Origin: Bifidobacterium ruminantium DSM 6489
Lineage (GTDB): Bacteria; Actinomycetota; Actinomycetes; Actinomycetales; Bifidobacteriaceae
Direction of reading: 5' to 3'
Length of the DNA: 64,000 nt
NCBI RefSeq assembly: GCF_000770925.1
Contig: NZ_JDTK01000003.1
Location: 1 to 64,000, forward strand
The notes under the pieces are model-generated. The model did no database searches. It was not told the origin of the DNA and saw nothing but the letters and a program-made list of their open reading frames with translations. The translations under genes and the position numbers were made by a program. This document shows positions 36,601 to 45,505 of this stretch, one piece after another (within the stretch, counting starts at the first letter, position 1; each line of letters opens with the position of its first letter).

Positions 36601-37428
36601 ATGATGGGCGTTATCGACGACATTCCTACCGTGGTGGTTTTGCTGGTGGCGTCATTCGCCATCGGCTGCGTGTTCGGATCATTCCTCAACGTGGTGATCT
36701 GGCGCGTGCCGAACCACATCAGCATCACCAATCCGAAACGCAGCTTCTGCCCGAAATGCAAGGCGCAGATCGCATGGTATGACAACATCCCCATCATCTC
36801 CTGGATGGTGCTCGGCGCTAAATGCCGGCATTGCAAGGAGCCGATCGCCGCACGTTATCCGCTGGTCGAATCGCTTGGCGGCATCGCCTTCCTCGCCGTG
36901 ACCGTCGGCGGACTGTTCGGTGCGTACACGCCGTGGATGCTGCCTTTGCTGTATGTGTTCGCCTGCGTGTCCATCGTCATCGCGTTCATCGACCTGGACC
37001 ACCATCTCATCCTCAACGTGGTGTTGCTGCCGACACTCGTCGCCACCGTGGCGTTGCTGGCTTTGGCATCGCTTGGCACAGGGGAGTGGATGCGCCTCGG
37101 GCGTGGAGCGCTGTGCGCGTTGATACTGTTCGCGTTCTATTTCGTGCTTTCCCTCATCTGGAAAGGAGGCATGGGGGATGGCGACATCAAACTCGCATTC
37201 ATCCTCGGACTCGTGCTTGGATGGCTCGGCTGGCCGCAGTTCATCATCGGCTCATTCGCCGCGTTCCTCATCGGAGGCGTGGTGAGCCTGGTGTTGCTGG
37301 CCAGCAAGAAGGTAGGGCTGCATGGGGGCATACCTTTCGGACCATCGATGCTGCTCGGCGTATGGCTCGGCATCTTCGCCGGCGCACCGATCGCCACACT
37401 GTACCTGCAATTCACCGGACTCGCATAG
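36601..37428 (+). CDS. pilD: prepilin leader peptidase / N-methyltransferase
   Basis: 275 aa from the ATG at 36601 (TTG at 36598 and ATG at 36604 are also possible); it starts 3 bp after the giant pilin. The aspartic protease signatures are IDLDHHLI (Asp131, 133) and GDGDIKLAF (192-200). The zinc-binding cysteines CPKC (50-53) and CRHC (75-78) show the methyltransferase domain is intact. Eight membrane segments are expected. It would cleave the four prepilins of this locus after Gly and methylate the new N-terminus. Confidence 0.95.
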   Translation: MMGVIDDIPTVVVLLVASFAIGCVFGSFLNVVIWRVPNHISITNPKRSFCPKCKAQIAWYDNIPIISWMVLGAKCRHCKEPIAARYPLVESLGGIAFLAVTVGGLFGAYTPWMLPLLYVFACVSIVIAFIDLDHHLILNVVLLPTLVATVALLALASLGTGEWMRLGRGALCALILFAFYFVLSLIWKGGMGDGDIKLAFILGLVLGWLGWPQFIIGSFAAFLIGGVVSLVLLASKKVGLHGGIPFGPSMLLGVWLGIFAGAPIATLYLQFTGLA

Positions 37429-37467
37429 CGCATCCGTGTTTCAGGACCTATATATAAAGGAGAGACC

Positions 37468-38517
37468 ATGAGAGCAATAACGGCGCTGTCGATTGGGAAC
37501 GACGCCATAAGGGCGGCGGTCATAGATGATCCCTACACGGATTCGCCCACCATCAAGCATTTCCAGGCGATTCCGCTTCCCACCGGAGCCGTGGTGGATG
37601 GCGAAGTGGTGGACATCGACGTGGTTACCGGCATTCTGAAGACGCTGGTGGAACGGTTCAAGTTCCCGCGTGAGAACACCGCGCTCGTCTATTCGAGCCG
37701 TCGAATGGTGTTCCGCGAGGCCGACTTCCCGTTCATGCCCCTGGCGGATCTGCGATCCACCCTGCCGTTCCAGGCCAAAGGCATGATTCCGCTGCCCATC
37801 GACGAATCCGAATTGGACTTCGTGCCGATGTCCATCGTGAACAACGAGCAGGAAGGCAAGCAGCTGCACGGCATTTTGGTGGCCACCCTGCGCAGCGGCT
37901 TGGAAAAGACCGCGCGCACCGCCGAGGAAGCTGGTTTCGTCATCACCTCCATCGACGCAGGCCCGTTCGCGTTGGCTCGACTGTTCGGCGACGCCAACCA
38001 GACGCAGACCGAAGCCGTGGTCAATGTCAGCGGCAACTGCACCGATGTCATCGTGCTCAAGAACGGCAAGCCTGCCTACATGCGTGTCGTGCCGTCCGGC
38101 GCCGATGACGTGAGCGACGGCATCGCCAGCGCGCTGAGTATCTCCTTCGATGACGCGGAACGCATCAAGAACCAGATCGGCCTGCAGAATGTGACCGGCG
38201 ACGAGCGGCTCGAGAAAGCCGAGGAAGTGATCCGTGAAACAACGGCACAGCTTATCGTCGGCATCCGCAACACGCTGAACATGTATGACGTCGATCATGC
38301 TGACAGCCCCATCAGCGGCATCATCCTTGCCGGTGCCGGCGCGCGACTCATCGGTCTGCCGCCCGTGCTGGCCAGCTCCATAAACAAGGTGGTGCGTATT
38401 GGCGACCCGTTCGTCCGCTTCAAGTTGTCCAAGGAAGTGGAACGGCAGAACATCGTGGCACATGCGGTCGATTTGGGCGGTGTGCTTGGACTGGTGATCG
38501 GAAAGAAGCCGAGGTGA
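37468..38517 (+). CDS. pilM: type IV pilus assembly protein, actin-like
   Basis: 349 aa. The actin/FtsA-like fold is visible as SIGNDAIRAAVIDD (phosphate 1), VNVSGNCTDVIVLKNG (phosphate 2) and ILAGAGARLIGLPPVLASS (adenosine motif). PilM is cytoplasmic, binds the N-terminal tail of PilN and couples the ATPases to the membrane complex. AAAGGAGAG precedes the ATG at 37468. The stop overlaps a possible GTG start of the next gene, which implies coupling of pilM and pilN. Confidence 0.92.
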   Translation: MRAITALSIGNDAIRAAVIDDPYTDSPTIKHFQAIPLPTGAVVDGEVVDIDVVTGILKTLVERFKFPRENTALVYSSRRMVFREADFPFMPLADLRSTLPFQAKGMIPLPIDESELDFVPMSIVNNEQEGKQLHGILVATLRSGLEKTARTAEEAGFVITSIDAGPFALARLFGDANQTQTEAVVNVSGNCTDVIVLKNGKPAYMRVVPSGADDVSDGIASALSISFDDAERIKNQIGLQNVTGDERLEKAEEVIRETTAQLIVGIRNTLNMYDVDHADSPISGIILAGAGARLIGLPPVLASSINKVVRIGDPFVRFKLSKEVERQNIVAHAVDLGGVLGLVIGKKPR

Positions 38518-38525
38518 GTGCGATC

Positions 38526-39488
38526 ATGAAGAAGAACAAAGAGAAAGCCGTCAAGTCGCATCGTGGCCGCGGCAAGGAAATAACTGGCAAGAGGGTCTCT
38601 GAGGAAGGGGAGAAGACCTCGCTACTGTCTATGCATATGTCGGATATCGGCAGCACGCTGAAGGGCAGTGGCCACAACAATACGGAGAATCCCGCCGATT
38701 GGGACACGCGAGCCAACCTGTTGCCGCGTTCCATCGTCATTCTCAACCGTGACCGAGCCATTAAGTACCTGCTGACGTATGTGCTGATCTTCGTGATCGC
38801 CATCGCGGTGATCATCAGCGTCTTCATGGGATTGCAGTCCTCTTGGGCTGACCATCGTGTGAACGTGGCGCAGCAGAAGACCCTGTCCCTGCAACAGGAG
38901 AAGGCGCAGTTCAAGGATGTCGAGGCGACGCTGAACTCGCTGGACGATTCGCAGAAGGCCAAGATCTCCATGCTGTACGACGAAATGGATTGGATGCAGG
39001 TGGCCAATTCGTTGAACGGCGCGCTTCCGGAAGGCGGACAGTACACGAGTCTGGAGCTTAAGAGCTACCAGCTTTCGGATTCGGACAGCAGCTCCTCGTC
39101 CTCCTCTTCGGATACGGCGACGGTGTGGTCCGGCAACGGTGTGGTCACCGTGGACTTCAGCATCGTGTCTCCGAACTTCATTTCGGCGAAGGACTTCATC
39201 GCCAATTTTGCCGGCATCCCCACATACCAGACCGGTTATGTGAAGTCCATCACCAAGGATTCCAAGGAAGGCGGCACCACCTACACGTATGAGGGCACCG
39301 TGTCGTTGAAGATGGATGGCAACACCACCTCGCGAAGCGACAACTCCGCAGGCGTCGACAAGGAAGACCGTGCATTGCTCGAGAAGCTGCGCAAGAGCCT
39401 CACCAAGGCCGCGCAGGGCACATCGGAAGTCGACCAGCAGGCTTCCTCATCGTCAAGCACGTCCAGCTCCAACGGTTCGTCCAACTGA
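38526..39488 (+). CDS. pilN: PilN-like pilus assembly protein
   Basis: 320 aa from the ATG at 38526; a GTG at 38514 overlapping the pilM stop would add four residues and may be the coupled start. A long basic cytoplasmic tail carries NLLPRSIVILNRDR, like the PilN motif that binds PilM. One membrane helix (about 77-103) and a coiled coil follow, then a Ser-rich linker (DSSSSSSSS) and an alpha/beta domain. The C-terminus is again Ser-rich. The position between pilM and pilO supports PilN, although the tail is unusually long. Confidence 0.82.
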   Translation: MKKNKEKAVKSHRGRGKEITGKRVSEEGEKTSLLSMHMSDIGSTLKGSGHNNTENPADWDTRANLLPRSIVILNRDRAIKYLLTYVLIFVIAIAVIISVFMGLQSSWADHRVNVAQQKTLSLQQEKAQFKDVEATLNSLDDSQKAKISMLYDEMDWMQVANSLNGALPEGGQYTSLELKSYQLSDSDSSSSSSSSDTATVWSGNGVVTVDFSIVSPNFISAKDFIANFAGIPTYQTGYVKSITKDSKEGGTTYTYEGTVSLKMDGNTTSRSDNSAGVDKEDRALLEKLRKSLTKAAQGTSEVDQQASSSSSTSSSNGSSN

Positions 39489-39503
39489 TAAGCGGGAGGA
39501 AAC

Positions 39504-40115
39504 ATGAACAAGCATAGAATCGCATGGATAGCCCTGGCTCTCAGCATCGTGATCGTGATCATGCTCACGTGGCTGGTGGGCGTTTCTCCTCGAATCACGC
39601 ATATCAAGGACGCGAACGCGCAGACAGCGCAGATCGACGAGACCAACAAGAAGCTGCGCGACCGCATCGAAGAGTTGCGCGTGGCCAGCGAAACGATCAG
39701 CCTGCAGAAGGACCGTCTGCGTCAGCTGCAGCGTCAGATTCCTGATGGCTACAACCAGAAGGAATTCATCGACGCGCTGAACGGCGCTGCCGAAGCGGCC
39801 GGAGTCACCATCTCCTCCGTGGACTTCGATGACGCCACGCTTGCCGTGATGCCTCCTGAAATGCAGGGGACCATCAAGGCCGGCACATTGGTGCAGGTGC
39901 CGGTGACCATCACCGCATCCGGCGATTATGATCCGATGCGCAGCTTCGTGCAAGGCGTGCAGAACATCAATCGTATCGCCGTGCCGGAGGACGTGCAGTA
40001 CCAGATCAGCACCGACGGAGACGCGTCCAAGAACTCCGTAACCCTCAACTGCAAGATCTGGTCCCTGCTGCTCGACAACGATACCGTCGAGGACAAGAAC
40101 GCCACCAAGCAGTGA
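39504..40115 (+). CDS. pilO: PilO-like pilus assembly protein
   Basis: 203 aa. One N-terminal membrane helix (7-27) is followed by a coiled coil (NAQTAQIDETNKKLRDRIEELRVASE) and a ferredoxin-like C-terminal domain, the PilO architecture. It would pair with PilN in the periplasm-equivalent space. GGGAGG precedes the ATG. It is the last pilus gene. No PilP or secretin PilQ follows, as expected for a single-membrane cell. Confidence 0.85.
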   Translation: MNKHRIAWIALALSIVIVIMLTWLVGVSPRITHIKDANAQTAQIDETNKKLRDRIEELRVASETISLQKDRLRQLQRQIPDGYNQKEFIDALNGAAEAAGVTISSVDFDDATLAVMPPEMQGTIKAGTLVQVPVTITASGDYDPMRSFVQGVQNINRIAVPEDVQYQISTDGDASKNSVTLNCKIWSLLLDNDTVEDKNATKQ

Positions 40116-40122
40116 CCCTGCC

Positions 40123-40208
40123 GACGTGGATTGCCACGTCTCGCATGGTTGACGGGTCGTCTGCCCGTCTTTCCTTCAGGGCCTTCCGCATTCGCGGGAG
40201 GCCCTTTT
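40123..40208 (+). terminator. three consecutive hairpins ending the pilus operon
   Basis: Hairpin 1 pairs GACGTGG with CCACGTC (40123-40140). Hairpin 2 pairs GACGGG with CCCGTC (40151-40169), followed by TTTCC. Hairpin 3 pairs AGGGCCTTCCGC with GCGGGAGGCCCT (40178-40205), followed by TTTT. The last is a standard intrinsic terminator. Confidence 0.85.
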
Positions 40209-40324
40209 CCTTACACTGGCTTCTCCTTGCGCCGTTCGTGTGCGTTTTGGCCGCGGGTGTCAGTATGTGACGGTAGGCTTGCCGCTTGTAAAGACCCCAA
40301 ACCATTCAATCCAGAAGGTGCATT

Positions 40325-41800
40325 GTGGCTGTATCCAAACTCGATGAAGTCGTATCCCTTGCCAAGCGTCGTGGCTTTGTTTTCCCAGCCGGCGAAATCT
40401 ACGGTGGAACCCGTTCCGCATGGGATTACGGTCCGCTCGGCGTCGCGCTGAAGGACAACATCAAGCGTGAATGGTGGCGCTCCATGGTCGTCACCCGCGG
40501 CGACGTGGTGGGAGTGGACACCTCCATCATCCTGCCGACCCCCGTGTGGGTCGCTTCCGGTCACGTGGCCGTTTTCAACGATCCGCTGGTGGAATGCCTC
40601 AACTGCCACAAGCGCCAGCGTTCCGACAAGCTTGAGGAATCCTACGCCGAGAAGCATGGTGACAAGCTGCCGGAGAACGGCATGGCCGACATCGTCTGCC
40701 CCGACTGCGGAACCCGTGGCAAGTGGACAGAACCGCGCGACTTCAACATGATGCTGCGCACCCACCTCGGACCGGTCGAGGACGAGAACTCCCTGCACTA
40801 CCTGCGCCCCGAAACCGCGCAGGGCATCTTCGTGGACTTCAAGAACGTCATGACCTCGTCCCGCAAGAAGCCGCCGTTCGGCATTGCCAACATGGGCAAG
40901 TCCTTCCGTAACGAGATCACCCCGGGCAACTTCATTTTCCGTACCCGTGAGTTCGAGCAGATGGAAATGGAGTTCTTCGTCAAGCCGGGCGAGGACGAAG
41001 CTTGGCACCAGTATTGGATCGACGCCCGCACCCAGTGGTACCTCGACCTCGGCGTCAAGCCGGAGAACCTGCGCCACTACGAGCATCCGAAGGAGAAGCT
41101 GGCCCACTATTCGAAGCGCACCGTCGACATCGAATACAAGTTCGGCTTCCAGGGCTCCGATTGGGGCGAGCTCGAAGGCATCGCCAACCGCACCGACTTC
41201 GACCTGTCCGCCCACGCCAAGCACTCCGGCGAGGATCTGAGCTACTTCAACCAGGCCACCGGTGAGAAGTACGTGCCGTACGTCATCGAACCGGCCGCCG
41301 GCCTGACCCGTTCCCTCATGTGCTTCCTGGTCGACGCCTACGATGTTGACGAGGCTCCGAACACCAAGGGTGGCGTCGACAAGCGCACCGTGCTGCATCT
41401 CGACCCGCGTCTGGCTCCGGTCAAGGCCGCCGTGCTGCCGCTGAGCAAGAAGCCCGACCTGCAGAACGTGGCGCAGAAGCTTGCCGCCGACCTGCGTCAG
41501 AACGAGTGGATGATCGACTACGATGAGGCTGGCGCCATCGGACGCCGCTACCGTCGTGAGGACGAGATCGGCACCCCGCTGTGCGTCACCGTCGACTTCG
41601 ACACCCTGGACGACCAGGCCGTCACCATCCGCGAACGCGACACCATGAAGCAGGAGCGCGTCAGCCTGGACAAGGTGGCCGACTACATCGCCGAGCGCAT
41701 CGGCGAGAAGCGCGTCAGCGTGCCGCAGATGCCGGTCGAAATGGGCGGCGAGGCATGGTCCGAGTCCGTCAAGATCGCCGAGGCCGGTGGCCTGTACTGA
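40325..41800 (+). CDS. glyQS: glycyl-tRNA synthetase, homodimeric class II type
   Basis: 491 aa with a GTG start preceded by GAAGG. It charges tRNA-Gly with glycine. Early residues [22 protein letters not shown], the motif 2 region [34 protein letters not shown], and LLP-type PAAGLTRS near the motif 3 region are all present. Zinc-like cysteines occur in CLNCHKRQ and CPDCGTRG. The anticodon-binding domain closes the protein. It is a single gene between the pilus terminators and dusB. Confidence 0.97.
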   Translation: MAVSKLDEVVSLAKRRGFVFPAGEIYGGTRSAWDYGPLGVALKDNIKREWWRSMVVTRGDVVGVDTSIILPTPVWVASGHVAVFNDPLVECLNCHKRQRSDKLEESYAEKHGDKLPENGMADIVCPDCGTRGKWTEPRDFNMMLRTHLGPVEDENSLHYLRPETAQGIFVDFKNVMTSSRKKPPFGIANMGKSFRNEITPGNFIFRTREFEQMEMEFFVKPGEDEAWHQYWIDARTQWYLDLGVKPENLRHYEHPKEKLAHYSKRTVDIEYKFGFQGSDWGELEGIANRTDFDLSAHAKHSGEDLSYFNQATGEKYVPYVIEPAAGLTRSLMCFLVDAYDVDEAPNTKGGVDKRTVLHLDPRLAPVKAAVLPLSKKPDLQNVAQKLAADLRQNEWMIDYDEAGAIGRRYRREDEIGTPLCVTVDFDTLDDQAVTIRERDTMKQERVSLDKVADYIAERIGEKRVSVPQMPVEMGGEAWSESVKIAEAGGLY

Positions 41801-41839
41801 TCGGCCATGCCGAACGGTTGAACGGAACAAGTCTGACCT

Positions 41840-43069
41840 ATGCCGGATAGCATTGTGAATGCCTACGAGGAATCCGACGTGCTCGACCCGCGTACTGACG
41901 CGGAGCGGCCGTCGGTTCCTCCCGTTATAAAGCCCGTCGATCTGGGGCCGGTCCACGTCGAAACCCCGGTGGTGCTCTCGCCTATGGCGGGCGTCACCAA
42001 CTGGCCGTTCCGCGTGATCTGCGAAAGCTACGGCCCCGACGGCCTGTACGTGGCGGAAATGATCACCGCCCGCGCGCTGGTCGCCCGGAATCCGAAAGCC
42101 CTTCGGCTATGCCGGTTCGCTCCGAGCGAGAAGATCCGCTCGCTACAGTTGTACGGCGTCAATCCGGCGATCGTGGAGCAGGCGGCGAAAATCGTCATCG
42201 ACGAGAACATGGCCGATCACGTCGATCTCAATTTCGGTTGCCCGGTTCCCAAGGTGACGCGTCGCGGCGGTGGATCCGCGCTGCCATGGAAGACGGACTT
42301 GTTCCGTGAGATCATCCAGCGTGTGGTCAAGGTCTGCGACAAGGCCAACGTGCCGGTCACTGCCAAAATCCGCGTCGGCATCGACCATGAGCATGAGACA
42401 TTCCTCGAGGCGGGGCATATCGCGCAGGAGGAGGGCTGCAAGGCCGTCACCCTGCACGCGCGCACCACGGCCGAATACTATGGCGGCCATTCCGATTGGT
42501 CCCATATCGGCGAGTTGGTCTCCGCACTCGACATTCCGGTTTTCGGCAATGGCGACATCTGGGGCGCCAACGATGCTCTGGCGATGGTCTCCGAAACCGG
42601 TTGCGCCGGCGTTGCGATCGGCCGCGGATGTCAGGGGCGTCCATGGCTGTTCGCCGACATCAAAAATGCGTTCGCCGGCAGTGACGAGCGTATCGATCCC
42701 ACGTTGGGCGATGTGTGCCACGTGATCGAACGTCATGCCGAACTGCTGACCGAATTCTACGATGGCGATGAACAGATGGCTGTGCACGACCTGCGCAAGC
42801 ACATCGCGTGGTATCTGAAGGGCTTTCCCGTGGGTGGTTCCACACGCCGGGCTTTCATGGAATGTGAAAATCTTGAGGATGTGCGACGGGAGATAGACAA
42901 GCTGGATCCCAGCATCCGTTTCCCGGAGCGAATCGCGGACAAGCCAAGGGGCCGTGTTCGCTTTGCGAAAAAGGTGCATCTGCCCTACGGATGGTTGGAA
43001 TCTAGGGAAACCACGCACGAGGAGCGCGAGGCTCTGTTCGGGGATGACCCGATGGATGCCAGCTACTGA
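41840..43069 (+). CDS. dusB: tRNA-dihydrouridine synthase
   Basis: 409 aa. It reduces uridines in the tRNA D-loop with FMN. The N-terminal LSPMAGVTNWPFRVICE is the FMN-binding start of the TIM barrel, and the catalytic Cys lies in DLNFGCPVPKVTRRGGGSAL. VKIR-type AKIRVGID, the TLHARTTAEYY segment and FGNGDIWGANDAL complete the FMN site. The C-terminal helical domain recognises tRNA. The actinobacterial form carries a longer N-terminus than E. coli DusB (321 aa). The choice of dusB among Dus subfamilies is tentative. Confidence 0.93.
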   Translation: MPDSIVNAYEESDVLDPRTDAERPSVPPVIKPVDLGPVHVETPVVLSPMAGVTNWPFRVICESYGPDGLYVAEMITARALVARNPKALRLCRFAPSEKIRSLQLYGVNPAIVEQAAKIVIDENMADHVDLNFGCPVPKVTRRGGGSALPWKTDLFREIIQRVVKVCDKANVPVTAKIRVGIDHEHETFLEAGHIAQEEGCKAVTLHARTTAEYYGGHSDWSHIGELVSALDIPVFGNGDIWGANDALAMVSETGCAGVAIGRGCQGRPWLFADIKNAFAGSDERIDPTLGDVCHVIERHAELLTEFYDGDEQMAVHDLRKHIAWYLKGFPVGGSTRRAFMECENLEDVRREIDKLDPSIRFPERIADKPRGRVRFAKKVHLPYGWLESRETTHEEREALFGDDPMDASY

Positions 43070-43250
43070 CGGCGGGGTTACGGGTGCCCGAACCGGCGAT
43101 GTCGTGGTGGTGAAATCGTCCCGCACCCGACGAAATCGACATGGCGACGATAAAAAAGTGAAAAAAACGGTGGTACACGCGTGGAAAAGTGCGTGTAGTA
43201 TCGGCACGATTGCGATAGAGTTGTGCATGTACGTGAGTGAACAGGAGACA

Positions 43251-44501
43251 ATGGTGAGCGAGATTGCCCAGACTGACAATTTCAACGACAAGACCAACAT
43301 CAAGGTCGTCGGTGTCGGTGGAGCCGGCGGCAACGCTGTCAATCGCATGATTACTGAAGGTCTTCAGAACGTCGAATTCATTGCGATCAACACTGATGCA
43401 AAGGATCTGCTGCGTTCCGACGCAGATGTCAAAATCTCGCTGAACGATGCTTCCAGCCGTGGCCTCGGCGCAGGTGCCGACCCGGAGAAGGGTGCCAAGG
43501 CAGCGCAGGATCATCAGTCCGATATCGAAGAGGCGCTTAAGGGATCCGACATGGTGTTCGTCACCTGTGGCGAAGGCGGCGGCACCGGTACCGGCGCCAG
43601 CCCGATCGTGGCGCGTGCCGCTCATCAGCAGGGGGCATTGACCATCGCCGTGGTCACCCGTCCGTTCAGCTTCGAAGGCCCGCAGCGTTCTGCTTCCGCG
43701 GCGCTTGGCATCGAGAACCTGCGCAAGGAAGTCGACGCGCTGATCGTCATTCCGAACGATCGCCTGCTTGAGCTGTCCGACCGCACCATTGGCATCGTCG
43801 ATGCCTTCAAGACCGCCGATACCGCATTGCTCGCCGGCGTGCAGGGCATCACCGACCTGATCACCTCGAATTCGTACATCCACGTTGATTTCAACGATGT
43901 CAACGCCATTCTCCGTGGCGCCGGCACCGCGCTGTTCGGCATCGGCTCCGCGCGGGGCGAGGATCGCGCTACGCAGGCCGCGGAAATCGCCATCAGCTCG
44001 CCGCTGCTGGAGGAGAGCATCGAAGGCGCCCATGGCGCGCTGATCAATATCGCAGGCCCGACCGATCTGAAGCTGCAGGAGGCTTCCGCCGCGGTCACGC
44101 TGGTACAGAAGGCCATTCATCCGGAGGCCCAGATCATCTGGGGTCTTTCCTTGGACGATGCCTACGGCGACGAGGTGCGCGTCACCGTCATCGCCGCCGG
44201 CTTCGATGCAACCTCCAAGAAGGCGGCCCAGTCCGCCGATGAGGCGCGGGCCGAAACCAAGAAGGACGATACCGTGCCGCTGTCCGCGCTGTCCGCGGGT
44301 GTGCCGACGCCCGTCCAGCCGGTTCAGCAGCAGCCGGTGCAGCCGCAGGCGACTCCGGCCGCACCCCAGGTGCAGCCGTTGTCCAGCTACATTCCATCCA
44401 ATCCGGCGCCAAGCGTTGCTTCGTTCGACCAGACCACCGAGCATGAAGTGGTTTCCGCGAATGATCCGGGTGACCTCGATATTCCGGATTTCCTGCGGTA
44501 A
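43251..44501 (+). CDS. ftsZ: cell division protein FtsZ
   Basis: 416 aa from the ATG at 43251; a GTG at 43254 has better spacing from AGGAG (43243-43247) and may be used. FtsZ is the tubulin-like GTPase that forms the septal ring. Motifs: VVGVGGAGGNAVNRM, the tubulin signature GEGGGTGTGASPIVA, NDRLLEL and the T7 loop DFNDVNAIL. A Pro/Gln-rich linker separates the core from the conserved tail DLDIPDFLR, which binds FtsA-like or SepF partners. sepF follows 30 bp downstream, as in many Actinobacteria. Confidence 0.98.
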   Translation: MVSEIAQTDNFNDKTNIKVVGVGGAGGNAVNRMITEGLQNVEFIAINTDAKDLLRSDADVKISLNDASSRGLGAGADPEKGAKAAQDHQSDIEEALKGSDMVFVTCGEGGGTGTGASPIVARAAHQQGALTIAVVTRPFSFEGPQRSASAALGIENLRKEVDALIVIPNDRLLELSDRTIGIVDAFKTADTALLAGVQGITDLITSNSYIHVDFNDVNAILRGAGTALFGIGSARGEDRATQAAEIAISSPLLEESIEGAHGALINIAGPTDLKLQEASAAVTLVQKAIHPEAQIIWGLSLDDAYGDEVRVTVIAAGFDATSKKAAQSADEARAETKKDDTVPLSALSAGVPTPVQPVQQQPVQPQATPAAPQVQPLSSYIPSNPAPSVASFDQTTEHEVVSANDPGDLDIPDFLR

Positions 44502-44531
44502 AGTCAGCGCGAAGACGCGAAAGGAAAATAC

Positions 44532-45014
44532 ATGGCAGGTTTCATGAAGAATGCGATGTCGTACTTGGGAATGTCCGACGTCGCCGAGGATGATGATTTC
44601 GATGATGAGGGGGTCGATGCCGGCAAGACTTCGTTCGATTCGGATCATTCCGTGACCCCGATGCCCTCTTCCTCGACGACCGCTTCCGCAGCATCCGCTC
44701 CGCGTGAACAGTCCAACCCGTTCCAGGGCGGTAGGGTGAGCCGTATCACCACCATCCATCCGAAGACCTATGACGACGCGCAGATGGTCGGTCGCGCCAT
44801 CCGTGACGGCATTCCGGTGGTTCTGAACCTGACCGGTGTAGCCGAAGCCGTGGCATATCGCATCGTCGATTTCTCCGCCGGCGTCGTGTTCGGCGTGCGT
44901 GGTTCCATCGAGCGCGTGACCCCGCGTGTGTTCCTGCTGAGCCCCGCCCAAGTGAACATCAAGGTCGAGGAGCCCGAGGACAAGGGTCCCGCCCACGATC
45001 TGTTCGCTGACTGA
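44532..45014 (+). CDS. sepF: cell division protein SepF
   Basis: 160 aa. An N-terminal amphipathic membrane-binding stretch (AGFMKNAMSYLGMSD) and an acidic linker precede the SepF core: ITTIHPKTYDDAQMVGRAIRDGIPVVLNLTGV, RIVDFSAGVVFG, and FLLSPAQVNI. SepF polymerises and tethers FtsZ to the membrane in organisms without FtsA. AAAGGAAA precedes the ATG. A terminator follows at 45045. Confidence 0.95.
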   Translation: MAGFMKNAMSYLGMSDVAEDDDFDDEGVDAGKTSFDSDHSVTPMPSSSTTASAASAPREQSNPFQGGRVSRITTIHPKTYDDAQMVGRAIRDGIPVVLNLTGVAEAVAYRIVDFSAGVVFGVRGSIERVTPRVFLLSPAQVNIKVEEPEDKGPAHDLFAD

Positions 45015-45044
45015 GCGCACCTCTTTGCTGGTTGGTTTTTCAAT

Positions 45045-45070
45045 GGCCTCCGAATATCCGGAGGCCGTTT
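45045..45070 (+). terminator. terminator after ftsZ-sepF
   Basis: GGCCTCCG (45045-45052) pairs with CGGAGGCC (45059-45066) and is followed by GTTTTC. It lies 30 bp after the sepF stop. Confidence 0.8.
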
Positions 45071-45113
45071 TCATATCCGTCGCTGGCTGTAGCCAGGTGT
45101 AGAGTCGAATCTC

Positions 45114-45395
45114 ATGATTTTGACATTGATCAGATACATCGTCCACATACTGGTGAACGCCTACATCACGGTTCTGTTCATCCGCATGATTCTCGACTGG
45201 GTGTCGGCATTGGCTCCCAGGTGGCGCCCCCGAGGCGTGGTGGCTTCTCTGATTGATGCCATTTACCAGCTCACCGAGCCTCCGCTGCGATGGTTGAGGC
45301 AGTATATCCGCCCTATTCCCATGGGGCCGATTTACTTTGATGCGGCATTTATTGTTCTTTATTTTGTTCTTGTTGTCGTTGATTTCCTCGTGTAA
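45114..45395 (+). CDS. YggT family membrane protein
   Basis: 93 aa with two membrane helices (about 2-24 and 68-92). The conserved YggT segment VLFIRMILDWV and the LTEPPLRWLRQYIRPIPMGPI stretch are present. The family lies between sepF and divIVA in many Gram-positive genomes and is linked to division or osmotic tolerance, without a proven activity. No good Shine-Dalgarno is seen. Confidence 0.9.
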   Translation: MILTLIRYIVHILVNAYITVLFIRMILDWVSALAPRWRPRGVVASLIDAIYQLTEPPLRWLRQYIRPIPMGPIYFDAAFIVLYFVLVVVDFLV

Positions 45396-45505
45396 TACGC
45401 ATAAAAATTGGCTTTTTCCACAAAACCCCTGTCGTTTCGTGATAAAGTCAGACACGGAAAGCAACAACAGCAAGGCATCAAGCCCAAAGCGAGGTGTAAG
45501 GATTT

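Noticed and set aside
43002..45473. 823-residue open frame on minus opposite ftsZ-sepF-yggT
   Set aside because: It runs across three well-supported genes and their terminator and has no domain. It is an antisense shadow.
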